Positions 49,676-59,424 of a stretch of DNA of 64,000 nucleotides are shown in pieces. The translations under genes and the position numbers were made by a program. The stretch covers positions 52,059 through 116,058 of the forward strand of contig NZ_JASEFJ010000004.1 of NCBI RefSeq assembly GCF_030019085.1. The letters are read 5' to 3'. How positions within the stretch are numbered: position 1 is the first letter of the stretch; each line of letters opens with the position of its first letter. A model generated the notes under the pieces. The model saw nothing but the letters and a program-made list of their open reading frames with translations. It searched no databases and was not told the origin of the DNA. This DNA is from Methanoculleus sp. GTDB lineage: Archaea; Halobacteriota; Methanomicrobia; Methanomicrobiales; Methanoculleaceae.

Positions 49676-49959
49676 TTCTCCACCAGCGGTTTCAAGATGC
49701 TCTCAAGCGTGGCCAGGTCCTGAACGCCCACCAGTTTCCGGACAACTTCTCCGTCCTTCTCGATGACGATCGTGGGTACAAACTGAAGATCGTATTTCAT
49801 AGCATACCTCCGCGTCTCCTCAGAATCGACACCTACATCGATCTTCCTGATCTCAACCCGATCGCCCATTCTCCTCTTGAGTTCATCGATAATTGGCGAC
49901 TGCTGGTGGCACGGACCGCACCACTCGGCGAAAAAATCCATTAAAACCGGTTTTCCCAT
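49672..49959 (-). CDS. Thioredoxin family protein
   Basis: KPVLMDFFAEWCGPCHQQSPIIDEL; VPTIVIEKDGEVVRKLVG. Confidence 0.93.
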   Translation of the reverse strand: MGKPVLMDFFAEWCGPCHQQSPIIDELKRRMGDRVEIRKIDVGVDSEETRRYAMKYDLQFVPTIVIEKDGEVVRKLVGVQDLATLESILKPLVEK

Positions 49960-50019
49960 ACAAATATACCCCGTTCAAACACTGTGTAAAAACGGGGCAA
50001 TAAAGGTTGTGTAGGGTTA

Positions 50020-51480
50020 TTATCTCGAGAGGATTGTCATAATTATCTTTCCATAGGCAGGCCTGGTGACCAGGATGCCGACCAGTACACCAAGGATTGT
50101 GATGATGGCAAAACCTCTCAGGGTGGAGAGATCCATCAGCGCCAGCGGCAGCATGGCTATTACGACCGTTGCAGCGGCCAGCGCAATGATCCCGAGCGCC
50201 CGTCCATAACGTTTCATATAAAGGTTCGGCGATGGGACCCGGCCCTCGTGGAGTACCTCGTCCGTGATGATTACGAGCTGATCTATACCGGTACCCATCA
50301 CCGCTATCAACCCGGCAATGGTGGCAAGGTCAAGCTGGATTGCGAACCGTGCGATCCCGAGCAGGATGATGATCTCCGAGAGGTTGATCGCAACCATCGA
50401 TAGCACGATCGCGGGTTCACGGTATCGGTAGTAGACAACAACTCCTACCGTAAGCAGCGCAAGCAACCCGGCAATGGCAACCGTCATCTTGAACTGCTCT
50501 CCAAGCGCTGCAGGCACCGAACCTGAACCTACTATATCCACCTTGACCGGCAGGGCGCCTGCCCGCAGGTGTATCTCAAGCGCCATCGCGGACTCAAGTC
50601 CGGCATCGCCGGTGCCGGTGGTGGCCGAGAGCGACCTGACCGGGGCGGTGCGGAGTTGTGTTGCAAGGTCGCTTGAGAGTGGAGCGCTGTAGACGGTTTT
50701 GTTGTCAAGGAGCATTATGAGATTGTGGGCCGCAGGGTTGTCAACAGCGCCGTATCTGAGGGCGGCCTCCCGGAACGCCTGGGCGCCCGTCTCGGAGAGC
50801 GTGAACCCGACACCCCACTCCTGGGTGTATGGATCCTTCTGCGGCACGCTGACACTTGTTATCTGGTCACCGTAGAGGACGTGCTGTGTCTCGTTGCCCG
50901 CCGTCTGGATCCTGATCTCAAAGACACCCTGCTTACCGACGATCTCCTGGGCAGTCGCCATATCCACGCCGGCAAGTTCTATCCGCACGTACTGGGGGAA
51001 GCCGCTACCCGTCGGGGTGAGCAGGTTGATCCTGGCATCCTGCATCCCGAGAGCGTTCACCTTCTCGTTGAGGATCCGCTTCACCTCGTCTGCGGTGTAG
51101 GCAGATACCCCCTGCTGGTAGGTGACGATCGAAGCGCCTGATTCGGCAAAGATCGGTTCAAGGTCTGCACGCTGGACGTTCTTTCGGATCTCAAGATGAT
51201 TCTCATCTATGGGTATGACCTCGGTATCAAGGGCCGTCCGAAGGTTCGCCACAAGGTCATCAACCGATCCATCGGTTGAGTAGCCCACGACAACCGACTG
51301 GAACTCCAGTTGCAGCCACGAGCCCCCCTCGAGGTCAAGACCGAACTGGAGGTTACCCTCAAGCCCTTTCTCCGGGTTTGGAGGGGCAAGATAGATGCCC
51401 ACAAGTGAACCGATCACGAGCAGGATCAGCAGAGCGACCCTCCAGTCTTTGAGAAGTTTCTTGACGATTTCGGTATTCAT
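50020..51480 (-). CDS. secD: Protein translocase subunit SecD
   Basis: FGLDLEGGSWLQLEF, multi-TM C-terminus AVMGTGIDQLVIITDEV. Confidence 0.93.
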   Translation of the reverse strand: MNTEIVKKLLKDWRVALLILLVIGSLVGIYLAPPNPEKGLEGNLQFGLDLEGGSWLQLEFQSVVVGYSTDGSVDDLVANLRTALDTEVIPIDENHLEIRKNVQRADLEPIFAESGASIVTYQQGVSAYTADEVKRILNEKVNALGMQDARINLLTPTGSGFPQYVRIELAGVDMATAQEIVGKQGVFEIRIQTAGNETQHVLYGDQITSVSVPQKDPYTQEWGVGFTLSETGAQAFREAALRYGAVDNPAAHNLIMLLDNKTVYSAPLSSDLATQLRTAPVRSLSATTGTGDAGLESAMALEIHLRAGALPVKVDIVGSGSVPAALGEQFKMTVAIAGLLALLTVGVVVYYRYREPAIVLSMVAINLSEIIILLGIARFAIQLDLATIAGLIAVMGTGIDQLVIITDEVLHEGRVPSPNLYMKRYGRALGIIALAAATVVIAMLPLALMDLSTLRGFAIITILGVLVGILVTRPAYGKIIMTILSR

Positions 51481-52331
51481 CTCTTACCCCCCCGGAGAAT
51501 GTATCCTTTGAGGATCCCGGCGTTCAGCATCCAGGTATTCATCAGGTCGACCACGAGACCTATCAGGAGGACGCTTGCTATCTCACTGATGATCTGGATC
51601 TGCCCGACCGTTGCGACGACCCACATCGCGGCGATGGCCGCAAGGGTCGTGGTCGTCATGATAAGCCCCGTTCTGAACGCGCCGGCAAGTTTTTCATCGA
51701 GTTTTCCCTTGCGCTTCAGTAGCCGTGTGGTCAGGAGGATGTCACTGTCGACAGAGTAGCCGATCAGCATCAGGAGCGCGGCGGTCGTCCCGAGCGAGAG
51801 CGGAATCCCTACGATCTGCATGACTGCCGCGCTGATGGCCATGTCGGCAAAGGCCGAGAGGACGACCGCACCTGCTGGCACAAGATTTCGGAACGCGATA
51901 ACGACCACAATGGCCATACCGATGAACGAGAAGAGGAGTGCGAGGAACGCCTGACGCTGGAGCGTCTTTCCAAACGTCTCGCCGATCTGGTCGATCTTCG
52001 CATCAGGATAGCGCTCGCTTATGAGCGTCACCAGACTCAGATACTCTGCATCGTCCATCGGCCCGAACTGGATGTATCTCCCGCCGCCGATCCCCTCACC
52101 CACAGACAACAGCGGATAGTCGGCGAAGGCAGCCTCTATCGTCTCTTTGTTCTCGGACGTGAAGAGGGTGACTGCTGTTCCTCCAACAAAGTCGATGCCC
52201 GGTGTTATGGGCAGGCCCGTGGAGAGCGTGGTGTAACCGAGCACCACCAGCGCCAGGAGGAGGATAACCAGTGGCAGCGTCACCATCTGCCGCGGAGTGT
52301 ATTTGTTGACGTCGTATCTGGCAAATTCCAT
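51477..52331 (-). CDS. secF: Protein translocase subunit SecF
   Basis: GIDFVGGTAVTLF; LLMLIGYSVDSDILLTTRLLKRKGK; overlaps secD by 4 bp. Confidence 0.93.
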   Translation of the reverse strand: MEFARYDVNKYTPRQMVTLPLVILLLALVVLGYTTLSTGLPITPGIDFVGGTAVTLFTSENKETIEAAFADYPLLSVGEGIGGGRYIQFGPMDDAEYLSLVTLISERYPDAKIDQIGETFGKTLQRQAFLALLFSFIGMAIVVVIAFRNLVPAGAVVLSAFADMAISAAVMQIVGIPLSLGTTAALLMLIGYSVDSDILLTTRLLKRKGKLDEKLAGAFRTGLIMTTTTLAAIAAMWVVATVGQIQIISEIASVLLIGLVVDLMNTWMLNAGILKGYILRGGKR

Positions 52332-52587
52332 GCTGTATCAGTGTAGAACTGTAAACTGATAAAGAGTGTTGCTTTGTTGATAATTGGAGTCTGGCCACTC
52401 GATCCAGTTTTTTCCCGGTTTGATGAACCTCTCCGGGATGGACGCCGGGGGGGGGCGGATTTCAGGTGATCTGTATCGCCACGACTTCTGTCCACATGGT
52501 TCTCGGCCAGGCCAGGGTTTACCGGGGTTTTGTGAGGCTTTTGCGAGAAGACACGGGCGGCCAGCCACGAAAGATCTTTAGCGGGGA

Positions 52588-52665
52588 TGCAGGAGACTGG
52601 AGGTGGGGGGTTTTCCAGAGGTTAAGATGTCTTTCCGGTGACACGCCGAGACAGGGGACTTCTTT
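52588..52665 (+). repeat. Dispersed repeat family, short copy E
   Basis: GGAGGTGGGGGGTTTTCCAGAGGTTAAGATGTCTTTCCGGTGACACGCCGAGACAGGGG, near-match to 25725-25785 and weaker match to copy A around 11480-11545. Confidence 0.65.
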
Positions 52666-52866
52666 TCTCGTTGGGTGCTTTGCGGGCATGGGGCACGAGC
52701 TCCTCCGGGGTGAGTGCGGGCACCCACGCCGCCTCGTGTGAGCGCACGAAAACGAGGGCATTCGCCCTGAGATCGCCTCAAAACCTGCACTCGTCCATTC
52801 GCTCGTTCATCCAGACCTTTCACCACTCCGTCCGGAAACGACGTCATTATAATGGATATGGCAATG

Positions 52867-52881
52867 AATTGTCAGACAATT
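52867..52881. promoter_or_regulatory. Perfect palindrome upstream of DUF2551 gene
   Basis: AATTGTC-A-GACAATT, about 45 bp upstream of a strong TATA-like element. Confidence 0.4.
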
Positions 52882-52925
52882 GTCGTCCAGGCGTCAGAAT
52901 ACCCGATAAACGAATAAAATGAAAA

Positions 52926-52940
52926 GATATATATAAAATA
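52926..52940 (+). promoter_or_regulatory. Archaeal TATA box/BRE-like promoter
   Basis: GAAAAGATATATATAAAATA about 20-30 bp upstream of the ATG at 52958. Confidence 0.55.
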
Positions 52941-52957
52941 CCCAATTACAAGCACAT

Positions 52958-53272
52958 ATGAGATCCCCCGGGGAGCTCAAAAAAGAGATAGAGGATCGAC
53001 TCAAAAGTTATCTATCACGTGATCGGGATGGACTCCGGCATGAGTTGCTCGGTCTCTTCGTGAAGGTCCGGGCGCTCACCATACCACAGATCTACGAGAC
53101 ACTGCGTAAACGCTTCACAATCACCTACCACTCCATCGCATCCATGGTCGGCATTATTGCATCCCGGATAGGTATCCTGCACGTGAGACGAAACGCTGAG
53201 GGGACAAATTCTATCTATGAGCTGAAGGAGCAGTACGTGGATCTGGTGACAAAGATCCTGGGGACCACATAG
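52958..53272 (+). CDS. DUF2551 family, HTH-like methanogen protein
   Basis: MRSPGELKKEIEDRLKSYLSRDRDGLRHELLGLFVKVRALTIPQIYETLRKRFTITYHSIASMVGIIASRIGIL; winged-helix-like pattern. Confidence 0.7.
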   Translation: MRSPGELKKEIEDRLKSYLSRDRDGLRHELLGLFVKVRALTIPQIYETLRKRFTITYHSIASMVGIIASRIGILHVRRNAEGTNSIYELKEQYVDLVTKILGTT

Positions 53273-53337
53273 TCCTCTGGAGGAAACCTGAAAACCCATA
53301 CCTCTTTTTACACAAAGCACCAAGATAGGTGATCATC

Positions 53338-53607
53338 ATGCAAAGCGACGTTGAGGAGCCAGGCCAGTCACAGAGCATCTATATAACAGAGGATGTTCGA
53401 TCATACATCCTCCAGAGGAAACGCGACTTCAGGGTGAGCACATCCTGTGGGGGACCCATCCTCCTGCCGGTATCTGTTAAACCACCGAAAACGACCGATC
53501 TGCAGATCCCGGTTGGTGACTATACAATATACGTCTCGAAGTACCAGGCGCGCTACCTCGATTGCATCCACAGGGGTATGATCCCTTTCTTTTACGACGA
53601 TTACTAG
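53338..53607 (+). CDS. Small conserved hypothetical protein (89 aa)
   Basis: MQSDVEEPGQSQSIYITEDVRSYILQRKRDFRVSTSCGGPILLPVSVKPP; tightly spaced before archease. Confidence 0.65.
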   Translation: MQSDVEEPGQSQSIYITEDVRSYILQRKRDFRVSTSCGGPILLPVSVKPPKTTDLQIPVGDYTIYVSKYQARYLDCIHRGMIPFFYDDY

Positions 53608-53610
53608 ATC

Positions 53611-54018
53611 ATGAGTTTTGAGGAACTGGAGCACACCGCCGATCTCCGTCTGCGGGTGCGGGGCGCGACCCTGGATGAGATCTTTGCCGAGGCGGGCCGG
53701 GCGATCTTTCAGGTGATGTATGGGTGCTGCAAGGACAGGGGTGTAGAGCGAAGGATCGAAGTTGAGGCAGAGAGCCTGGATTCCCTCCTCTTTGACTACC
53801 TCTCGGAGTTGCTCTTCATCACCGATGTTGAAAATGTCGTCTTCTGCACATTTGATGTAAATATCCAGGGCACCCGTCTCACCGCCGTTCTGCGTGGCGA
53901 GCCTCTCGACCCTGCCCGTCACTCTGGCGGGACGCTCATCAAGGGCGTGTCCTACTCCGGGCTTGAGATCAGGAGAGACGAAGAGGGTTATGTTGTTGAG
54001 ATCATACTTGATGTCTGA
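53611..54018 (+). CDS. Archease
   Basis: MSFEELEHTADLRLRVRGATLDEIFAEAGRAIFQVMY typical archease; next to rtcB. Confidence 0.92.
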   Translation: MSFEELEHTADLRLRVRGATLDEIFAEAGRAIFQVMYGCCKDRGVERRIEVEAESLDSLLFDYLSELLFITDVENVVFCTFDVNIQGTRLTAVLRGEPLDPARHSGGTLIKGVSYSGLEIRRDEEGYVVEIILDV

Positions 54019-54032
54019 AGGAGTTATTCCAT

Positions 54033-55469
54033 ATGCTTGCCGGAATCAATAGGGTTGGCGACCTCGAGTGGGAGGTCCCGATCGGTTACGTCCCGGGCAT
54101 GCGCGTCCCTGGACGTTTCTTCCTCTCGGCGTCACTCGCCGGGACGCTTGAAGAGGGGGCGGTGCGTCAGCTCGCAAATGTTGCAACTATGCCGGGTATA
54201 GTGAAGTACTCACTTGCAATGCCCGACATCCACTGGGGATACGGGTTTCCAATAGGTGGGGTCGCCGCGTTTGATATGACCGAGGGGGTCATCTCTCCCG
54301 GCGGGGTCGGGTTTGATATCAACTGCGGTGTCCGACTGATCACGACCCCCCTGACCGAATCTGACCTTGCCGGGAAGAGGCGGGAACTGATCGAGCGGCT
54401 CTTTGCAGCAATACCGACCGGTGTCGGGGCAAAGAGCACGCTGCGGATCTCGAATAAGGATCTCTCCAGGGTCATGGTCGAGGGCGCACGCTGGGCGGTT
54501 GAGCGCGGGTTTGGCACAGAGGCCGATCTTGCCCGCTGCGAGGCTGAAGGCGCGATGAGCGGGGCCGATCCTGACGCCGTGAGTTCAAAGGCACGCCAGC
54601 GCGGCGTGCCGCAGCTCGGGACGCTCGGCGCCGGAAACCATTTCCTGGAGGTTCAGGCGGTGCGCGAGATTCTTGACCCTGCGACAGCAGAGACCTTCGG
54701 GCTCAAAGAGGGACAGGTCTGTTTCATGGTACACTGCGGTTCACGCGGACTTGGCCACCAGGTTGCAACCGATCACCTCCGGACGCTCGAAGCGGCGCTC
54801 AGCAAATACCGTATACACCTTCCTGACCGCCAGCTTGCCTGCGCCCCAATCGACTCCCCTGAGGGTCGGGGCTACTACGGGGGGATGGTCTGCGCTGCAA
54901 ACTACGCCTGGGCGAACCGGCAGGTGATCATGCACGAGGCCAGGAATGTATTTGCAAAGATGTTCGGGCTTGATTACGACGAGATGCGACTCGTCTACGA
55001 CGTAGCCCATAACGTCGCCAAGTTCGAGCGCCACGAGGTCGATGGCAGACCCGTGGAGGTCTGCGTCCACCGCAAGGGCGCAACACGGGCTTTCGGGCCG
55101 AAAGCCCCTGAGATCCCACATGAATACGCCGGAGTCGGACAGCCTGTGATCATCCCCGGGAGCATGGGGACACCCTCCTACCTGCTTTGCGGCACAACGA
55201 CCGCGATGCAGAAGACGTGGGGCAGCACCTGCCACGGCGCAGGAAGGGTGCTCAGCAGGTCGAAGGTGAAGAAAGAGGTTCTCGGGAAAGAGGTCAGGGA
55301 ACAACTGGCGGGTGAAGGTATTCTGGTACGTGCACACAGCGATGCGGCCATCGCGGAAGAGGCGCCCCAGGCCTACAAACCAAGCCAGGAGGTTGTCCGT
55401 GTGGTGCACGTTCTGGGTCTCTCAGCGATCGTCGCCAGGCTGGAACCGCTCGGGGTGATCAAGGGATGA
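54033..55469 (+). CDS. rtcB: RtcB RNA-splicing ligase
   Basis: AMPDIHWGYGFPIGGVAAFD, GGVGFDINCGVRLI, GNHFLEVQ, VHCGSRGLGHQVATDHL, STCHGAGR. Confidence 0.96.
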   Translation: MLAGINRVGDLEWEVPIGYVPGMRVPGRFFLSASLAGTLEEGAVRQLANVATMPGIVKYSLAMPDIHWGYGFPIGGVAAFDMTEGVISPGGVGFDINCGVRLITTPLTESDLAGKRRELIERLFAAIPTGVGAKSTLRISNKDLSRVMVEGARWAVERGFGTEADLARCEAEGAMSGADPDAVSSKARQRGVPQLGTLGAGNHFLEVQAVREILDPATAETFGLKEGQVCFMVHCGSRGLGHQVATDHLRTLEAALSKYRIHLPDRQLACAPIDSPEGRGYYGGMVCAANYAWANRQVIMHEARNVFAKMFGLDYDEMRLVYDVAHNVAKFERHEVDGRPVEVCVHRKGATRAFGPKAPEIPHEYAGVGQPVIIPGSMGTPSYLLCGTTTAMQKTWGSTCHGAGRVLSRSKVKKEVLGKEVREQLAGEGILVRAHSDAAIAEEAPQAYKPSQEVVRVVHVLGLSAIVARLEPLGVIKG

Positions 55470-56044
55470 CCTGTAGGGTCGGGCTGCTCTGGGACACCCC
55501 TCTCATCTTCTCGCGGCTGATCGAAGACTGCGGTGCGTCTTGTGAGGCGATCACCCCTCATATGCTTGCAACCCCATTCTGGCGCGGAAGGTTTGTCGCG
55601 CTAATAGTGCCTACGGGGTTTGCAAACCCGACATACTCAAAACTCCTGCCGGCTCTGCGGGCCTCAAGCGGCCGGATTGAGCGTTTCGTTGAGAACGGTG
55701 GGAGGTTACTGGTCTTTGGCGCAGCGTCTACGCGTCAGGACGCCTACGACTGGCTACCCATCCCGGTGACGTATGTGCACTCCTATGGGCCTCGTGCTGT
55801 CCGGTTTACCGCTGATAGCCCTTACAACTCTCTCATCTCCGGCTACGATCTGAACGCTGTAGAGTGCGACGGAACGTTTCCATCCCACGGGGGGGAGACT
55901 CTTGCCGCCACACCGGATGGGGAGGCGCTCCTGATCAGTAAGGAGATTGGAGAGGGTGTGATCCTGGTTACCAGTGTTCATGAATATCCATCACGAGAAT
56001 TTTTGGCGGAGTTCTCGTGTGCTGATAGGGAAACCTTATTTTAG
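55466..56044 (+). CDS. Uncharacterised, class I glutamine-amidotransferase-like fold protein
   Basis: ATGA overlap with rtcB; ALIVPTGFANPTYSKLLPALRASSGRIERFVENGGRLLVFGAAS resembles GATase1-like folds. Confidence 0.55.
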   Translation: MTCRVGLLWDTPLIFSRLIEDCGASCEAITPHMLATPFWRGRFVALIVPTGFANPTYSKLLPALRASSGRIERFVENGGRLLVFGAASTRQDAYDWLPIPVTYVHSYGPRAVRFTADSPYNSLISGYDLNAVECDGTFPSHGGETLAATPDGEALLISKEIGEGVILVTSVHEYPSREFLAEFSCADRETLF

Positions 56045-56053
56045 ATCAACCGT

Positions 56054-56498
56054 GATGAACAGTATGGATACGGCCATGGATCAATATATCATCTCCGCGT
56101 CTTCAGATGCACGCGATCTCGCCCCGCTTGCGATGTGCATCCACGAACTGCTCAATCGGCTGCCCGTCACGGCACGATCACGTGATAAGCCCGGCGTTCG
56201 TCTCGAAGAGGGGAGGGTTATCGACAGAGCCTATACCGGCCCGGTTCTCGAAGCAGTGCTTGCCGGGAACGTCACAAAACGGGTCAGACCCCAGAGTGGG
56301 CCTTACAAGGGGATCCCGGTGGTGGTGGCACCGATAAGGGACGATGAGGGTAGTGTCATCGCTGCAATCGGTATAGTTGATGTTACCGGGATCTTTGATC
56401 TTGTGGATTTCATGGAGCAGGCCTCGGCGATCCGGAAAGAGGTATGCGGCGAGGATCCGTGCCCGCTCCCGACCGAGTCACCTGCAGCGAAAAGGTAA
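56054..56498 (+). CDS. DUF2111 methanogen protein
   Basis: ISASSDARDLAPLAMCIHELLNRLPVTARSRDKPGVRLEEGRVIDRAYTGPVLEAVLAGN. Confidence 0.75.
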
Positions 56499-57484
56499 TG
56501 GACATGAACGAAACGGCAATCAAAGTCCTGAAGATTCTTGAAGAGTCGCCCGGCCCGATCTCGGGTGAACAGATTGCAGAGCAACTGGGGATCAGTCGAT
56601 CGGCCGTCTGGAAACAGATACGTGAACTCCGGCGACTGGGATACCATATATCGTCATCACGGACGGAAGGCTACCGTCTGGAGGCAAGGACAGATCGGCT
56701 TCTTCCGTATGAACTCAACAAGAAACTGCGCACAAAGGTCATAGGCAGGCAGATCCGCCACTTTGAGCGAACCGCTTCCACAGGCTGGGTCGCAAAGAGA
56801 CTTGTTACCGAGACAGATCCGGAGAAACTGCATGGCATGGTGATCATCGCTGAGGAGCAGACCGGTGGAGTGGGGAGGCTCGGGCGCGCCTGGGTGTCTC
56901 CTCCCGGTGGAATCTGGGCCACCATAATCTTAAGACCGAAGATACCGCTCGATCACCTCTTCATGATCACCATGGCCGGGTCGATCGCGATCGCCCGTGC
57001 CATCCGCAAGGAGTACGATCTCAGCGCGCTCATCAAGTGGCCAAATGATATCTTCATCGGCGACAGGAAGGTCGCCGGGCTGCTACTGGAGATCTCTGCG
57101 GAGGCAGATACGGTTCATTACGCCCTCCTGGGGATCGGGATCGACGCTAACGTCTCCCCTGATGAACTTCCATCACCCCTCCGGGAGACGGTGACAACGC
57201 TTGCGACCGAGGTCGGTCACCCGGTCGACCGTGTCTCGCTCTTTGCCCGCGTCCTGCGCGAGTTTGAGCTACGCTACCAGCAGCTCGAGGATGGAGAGTA
57301 TGAGTCCATAATCCGCGAGTGGAAGAGCCTCTCCCTGACGCTCGATCGACGGGTGGCAATCCGGACGGTCAATAAGACCTTCTCCGGGGAGGCTATAGAT
57401 ATCGATGAACACGGTGCCCTCCTCATCAGGAAGGATAACGGGAAGATTGAACGGGTAATAGCCGGGGACTGTTTCCAGATCTGA
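56498..57484 (+). CDS. birA: Bifunctional biotin ligase/repressor BirA
   Basis: N-terminal HTH KVLKILEESPGPISGEQIAEQLGISRSAVWKQIRELRRLGY; catalytic EEQTGGVGRLGRAWVSPPGGIW and LIKWPNDIFIGDRKVAGLLLE. Confidence 0.94.
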   Translation: MDMNETAIKVLKILEESPGPISGEQIAEQLGISRSAVWKQIRELRRLGYHISSSRTEGYRLEARTDRLLPYELNKKLRTKVIGRQIRHFERTASTGWVAKRLVTETDPEKLHGMVIIAEEQTGGVGRLGRAWVSPPGGIWATIILRPKIPLDHLFMITMAGSIAIARAIRKEYDLSALIKWPNDIFIGDRKVAGLLLEISAEADTVHYALLGIGIDANVSPDELPSPLRETVTTLATEVGHPVDRVSLFARVLREFELRYQQLEDGEYESIIREWKSLSLTLDRRVAIRTVNKTFSGEAIDIDEHGALLIRKDNGKIERVIAGDCFQI

Positions 57485-57490
57485 TCTTCC

Positions 57491-57520
57491 TGTCAACCAT
57501 CTGTCTATCTTTGGTTGACA
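57491..57520. promoter_or_regulatory. BirA-type operator box 1
   Basis: TGTCAACC-N14-GGTTGACA, perfect 8-bp arms (9 bp with flanking C/G). Confidence 0.85.
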
Positions 57521-57530
57521 GGATTTTTAT

Positions 57531-57561
57531 TGTCAACCGTCTCATTATGGGAGGGTTGACA
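57531..57561. promoter_or_regulatory. BirA-type operator box 2
   Basis: TGTCAACC-N15-GGTTGACA, right arm ends in the A of the bioY ATG. Confidence 0.82.
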
Positions 57562-58061
57562 TGATCCAGCGGGCCAGGATTCTTGCCCTTAGCGGCACTT
57601 TTATTGCGCTGATCACTGCGGGGAGCTGGCTCTCCATACCGCTGCCACCCGTTCCGCTCACACTCCAGACCCTATTTGTGCTCCTTGCCGGGATCGTCAT
57701 GAAACGCTACGGGGTGATCCCCGTTACCCTCTACGTCCTCCTGGGCGCTGCCGGGCTCCCGGTCTTTCACAACGGCACGGCAGGTCTCGGGATACTCCTT
57801 GGGCCTACCGGAGGGTTTCTGGTCGGTTTCATCCCGGCTGCCCTTGTCACCGGGGTTGCCTACGAGCACAAGTCCCCGAAACTCCGGTCTGCCGGGCTGG
57901 TTGCGGCTACCGCGGTTACCTACGTCTTCGGGGTGGCGTGGCTCTCCTTCTCGGCGTCGCTCCCTATCTACCAGGCAATACTCCTCGGAGTTGCGCCGTT
58001 TATCGTCGGTGACATGGTTAAGATCGCGGCTGCATACGCTATAGGGGAGCGGCTGGCATGA
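57561..58061 (+). CDS. bioY: Biotin transporter substrate-binding component BioY
   Basis: ALITAGSWLSIPLPPVPLTLQTLFVLLAGIVMKRYGVIPVTLYVLLGAAGLPVFHNGTAGLGILLGPTGGFLVGFIPAA. Confidence 0.95.
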   Translation: MIQRARILALSGTFIALITAGSWLSIPLPPVPLTLQTLFVLLAGIVMKRYGVIPVTLYVLLGAAGLPVFHNGTAGLGILLGPTGGFLVGFIPAALVTGVAYEHKSPKLRSAGLVAATAVTYVFGVAWLSFSASLPIYQAILLGVAPFIVGDMVKIAAAYAIGERLA

Positions 58062-58726
58062 TCCGTATAAACGATCTCAGGCACCGGGGGCTTGAGATCC
58101 CCGAGCTTACGCTGGATGCACGCCACATTGCCGTTATCGGGCCGAACGGGAGCGGCAAAACAAGGCTGCTTGAGGTCTGTTCGGGGATCGAGGAGCCCGG
58201 GACCGGGACGATCCGGATCCTGGGACGATCGCCATCATCGCTGAGGGTTGGCTGGGTCGGGGAGTTTCCCGACCGGACGCTGCTCTTCTCCCGGGTCTAC
58301 GATGAGGTGGCGTCGACGCCAAGGTTCCGCCACCAACCCTGCCCGGAGACAGAGCGGATGGTTATGGCGGCTGCGAGGATGGTCGGCATCGGAGATCTCC
58401 TCGAAAGGAGGGTCGCCTCGCTCTCCGGCGGCGAGAAGGTGCTGGTCGCGCTGGCTGCGGCCTGTGCCGGCGAGCCCGAGGTGCTTGTCCTCGACGAGGC
58501 CGACTCTCACCTGGATGCCGTGACGGCCAAACGTCTCAGGCAGGTGGTTCAGGAGAGCCCGGCGGCTCACGTCCTCTGGTGCACACAGTCGATGGATACC
58601 GCGGCAATGGCGGACTGTGTTATCTTCATGGAGGGGGGCCGCGTTCGGTATAGTGGGACTCCGGAAGAGGTCTTTGAGATCCTCAAGGAGACCTGCTATT
58701 ATCCGGCAATCTGGAGGCTCCGCTGA
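58058..58726 (+). CDS. ECF transporter ATP-binding protein
   Basis: IGPNGSGKTRLLEVCSGIEEPGTG Walker A, LSGGEKVLVALAAACAGEPEVLVLDEAD; ATGA overlap with bioY. Confidence 0.9.
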   Translation: MIRINDLRHRGLEIPELTLDARHIAVIGPNGSGKTRLLEVCSGIEEPGTGTIRILGRSPSSLRVGWVGEFPDRTLLFSRVYDEVASTPRFRHQPCPETERMVMAAARMVGIGDLLERRVASLSGGEKVLVALAAACAGEPEVLVLDEADSHLDAVTAKRLRQVVQESPAAHVLWCTQSMDTAAMADCVIFMEGGRVRYSGTPEEVFEILKETCYYPAIWRLR

Positions 58727-59424
58727 TGAGGGTTGAACTTGGAGAGGTGGTCTTTGGACGGGATGGGTTCTGCCTGCGTGGAAGCGGCACCTTCGGCGAG
58801 GGGATCCACCTCGTAAGCGGCCCGGTGGGGAGCGGGAAATCTACGCTTGCTCTCCTGCTTGCAGGTCTCCTCACTCCAGACAGAGGCACCGTCCGGCGGC
58901 AGGATGTCAAATCGGTTCTGCTCCTGCTCCAGTTCCCAGAACATCAGGTCACAGCCCCCACGGTTGCACGGGAGGCCGCCTCCTGGGGAATCGCCCCGGA
59001 TGAGGTGCTTGCACTTGCAGAACTTGAGGAACGTGCGGATGACGATCCGTTTCACCTCTCCCGGGGTGAACTGAAACGGCTGACCCTGGCCTGTGCGTTT
59101 ATCAAATGTCCTGACCTGCTGCTGCTCGACGAACCTTTCAGTTCGCTGGACTGTGAGACAAAGAGGTGGGTCTGCGGTATGATCGAGGAGCGCGGGTCCG
59201 GGACGACGATCATCTTCTCGCACGAACAATCGGTTCTCCCGCGGGTGGATGCCATCTGGGAGATGGAGGATGGCGCCCTGATCGGACGCGGGAGTGTTCC
59301 CGGGGCCATCTCCTCATGGAGGCACGCCCCGGCATACCTTACCTACGCTCTGGAGAGGGGTGCGCAACCGGAGAACATCAGGCTTTCCGATGCCCGTGAG
59401 GCGTTATGCAGGATCCGCGACTGA
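58726..59424 (+). CDS. ECF transporter second ATP-binding protein
   Basis: SGPVGSGKSTLALLLAGLLTPDRG; LSRGELKRLTLACAFIKCPDLLLLDEPFSSLD. Confidence 0.9.
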   Translation: MRVELGEVVFGRDGFCLRGSGTFGEGIHLVSGPVGSGKSTLALLLAGLLTPDRGTVRRQDVKSVLLLLQFPEHQVTAPTVAREAASWGIAPDEVLALAELEERADDDPFHLSRGELKRLTLACAFIKCPDLLLLDEPFSSLDCETKRWVCGMIEERGSGTTIIFSHEQSVLPRVDAIWEMEDGALIGRGSVPGAISSWRHAPAYLTYALERGAQPENIRLSDAREALCRIRD

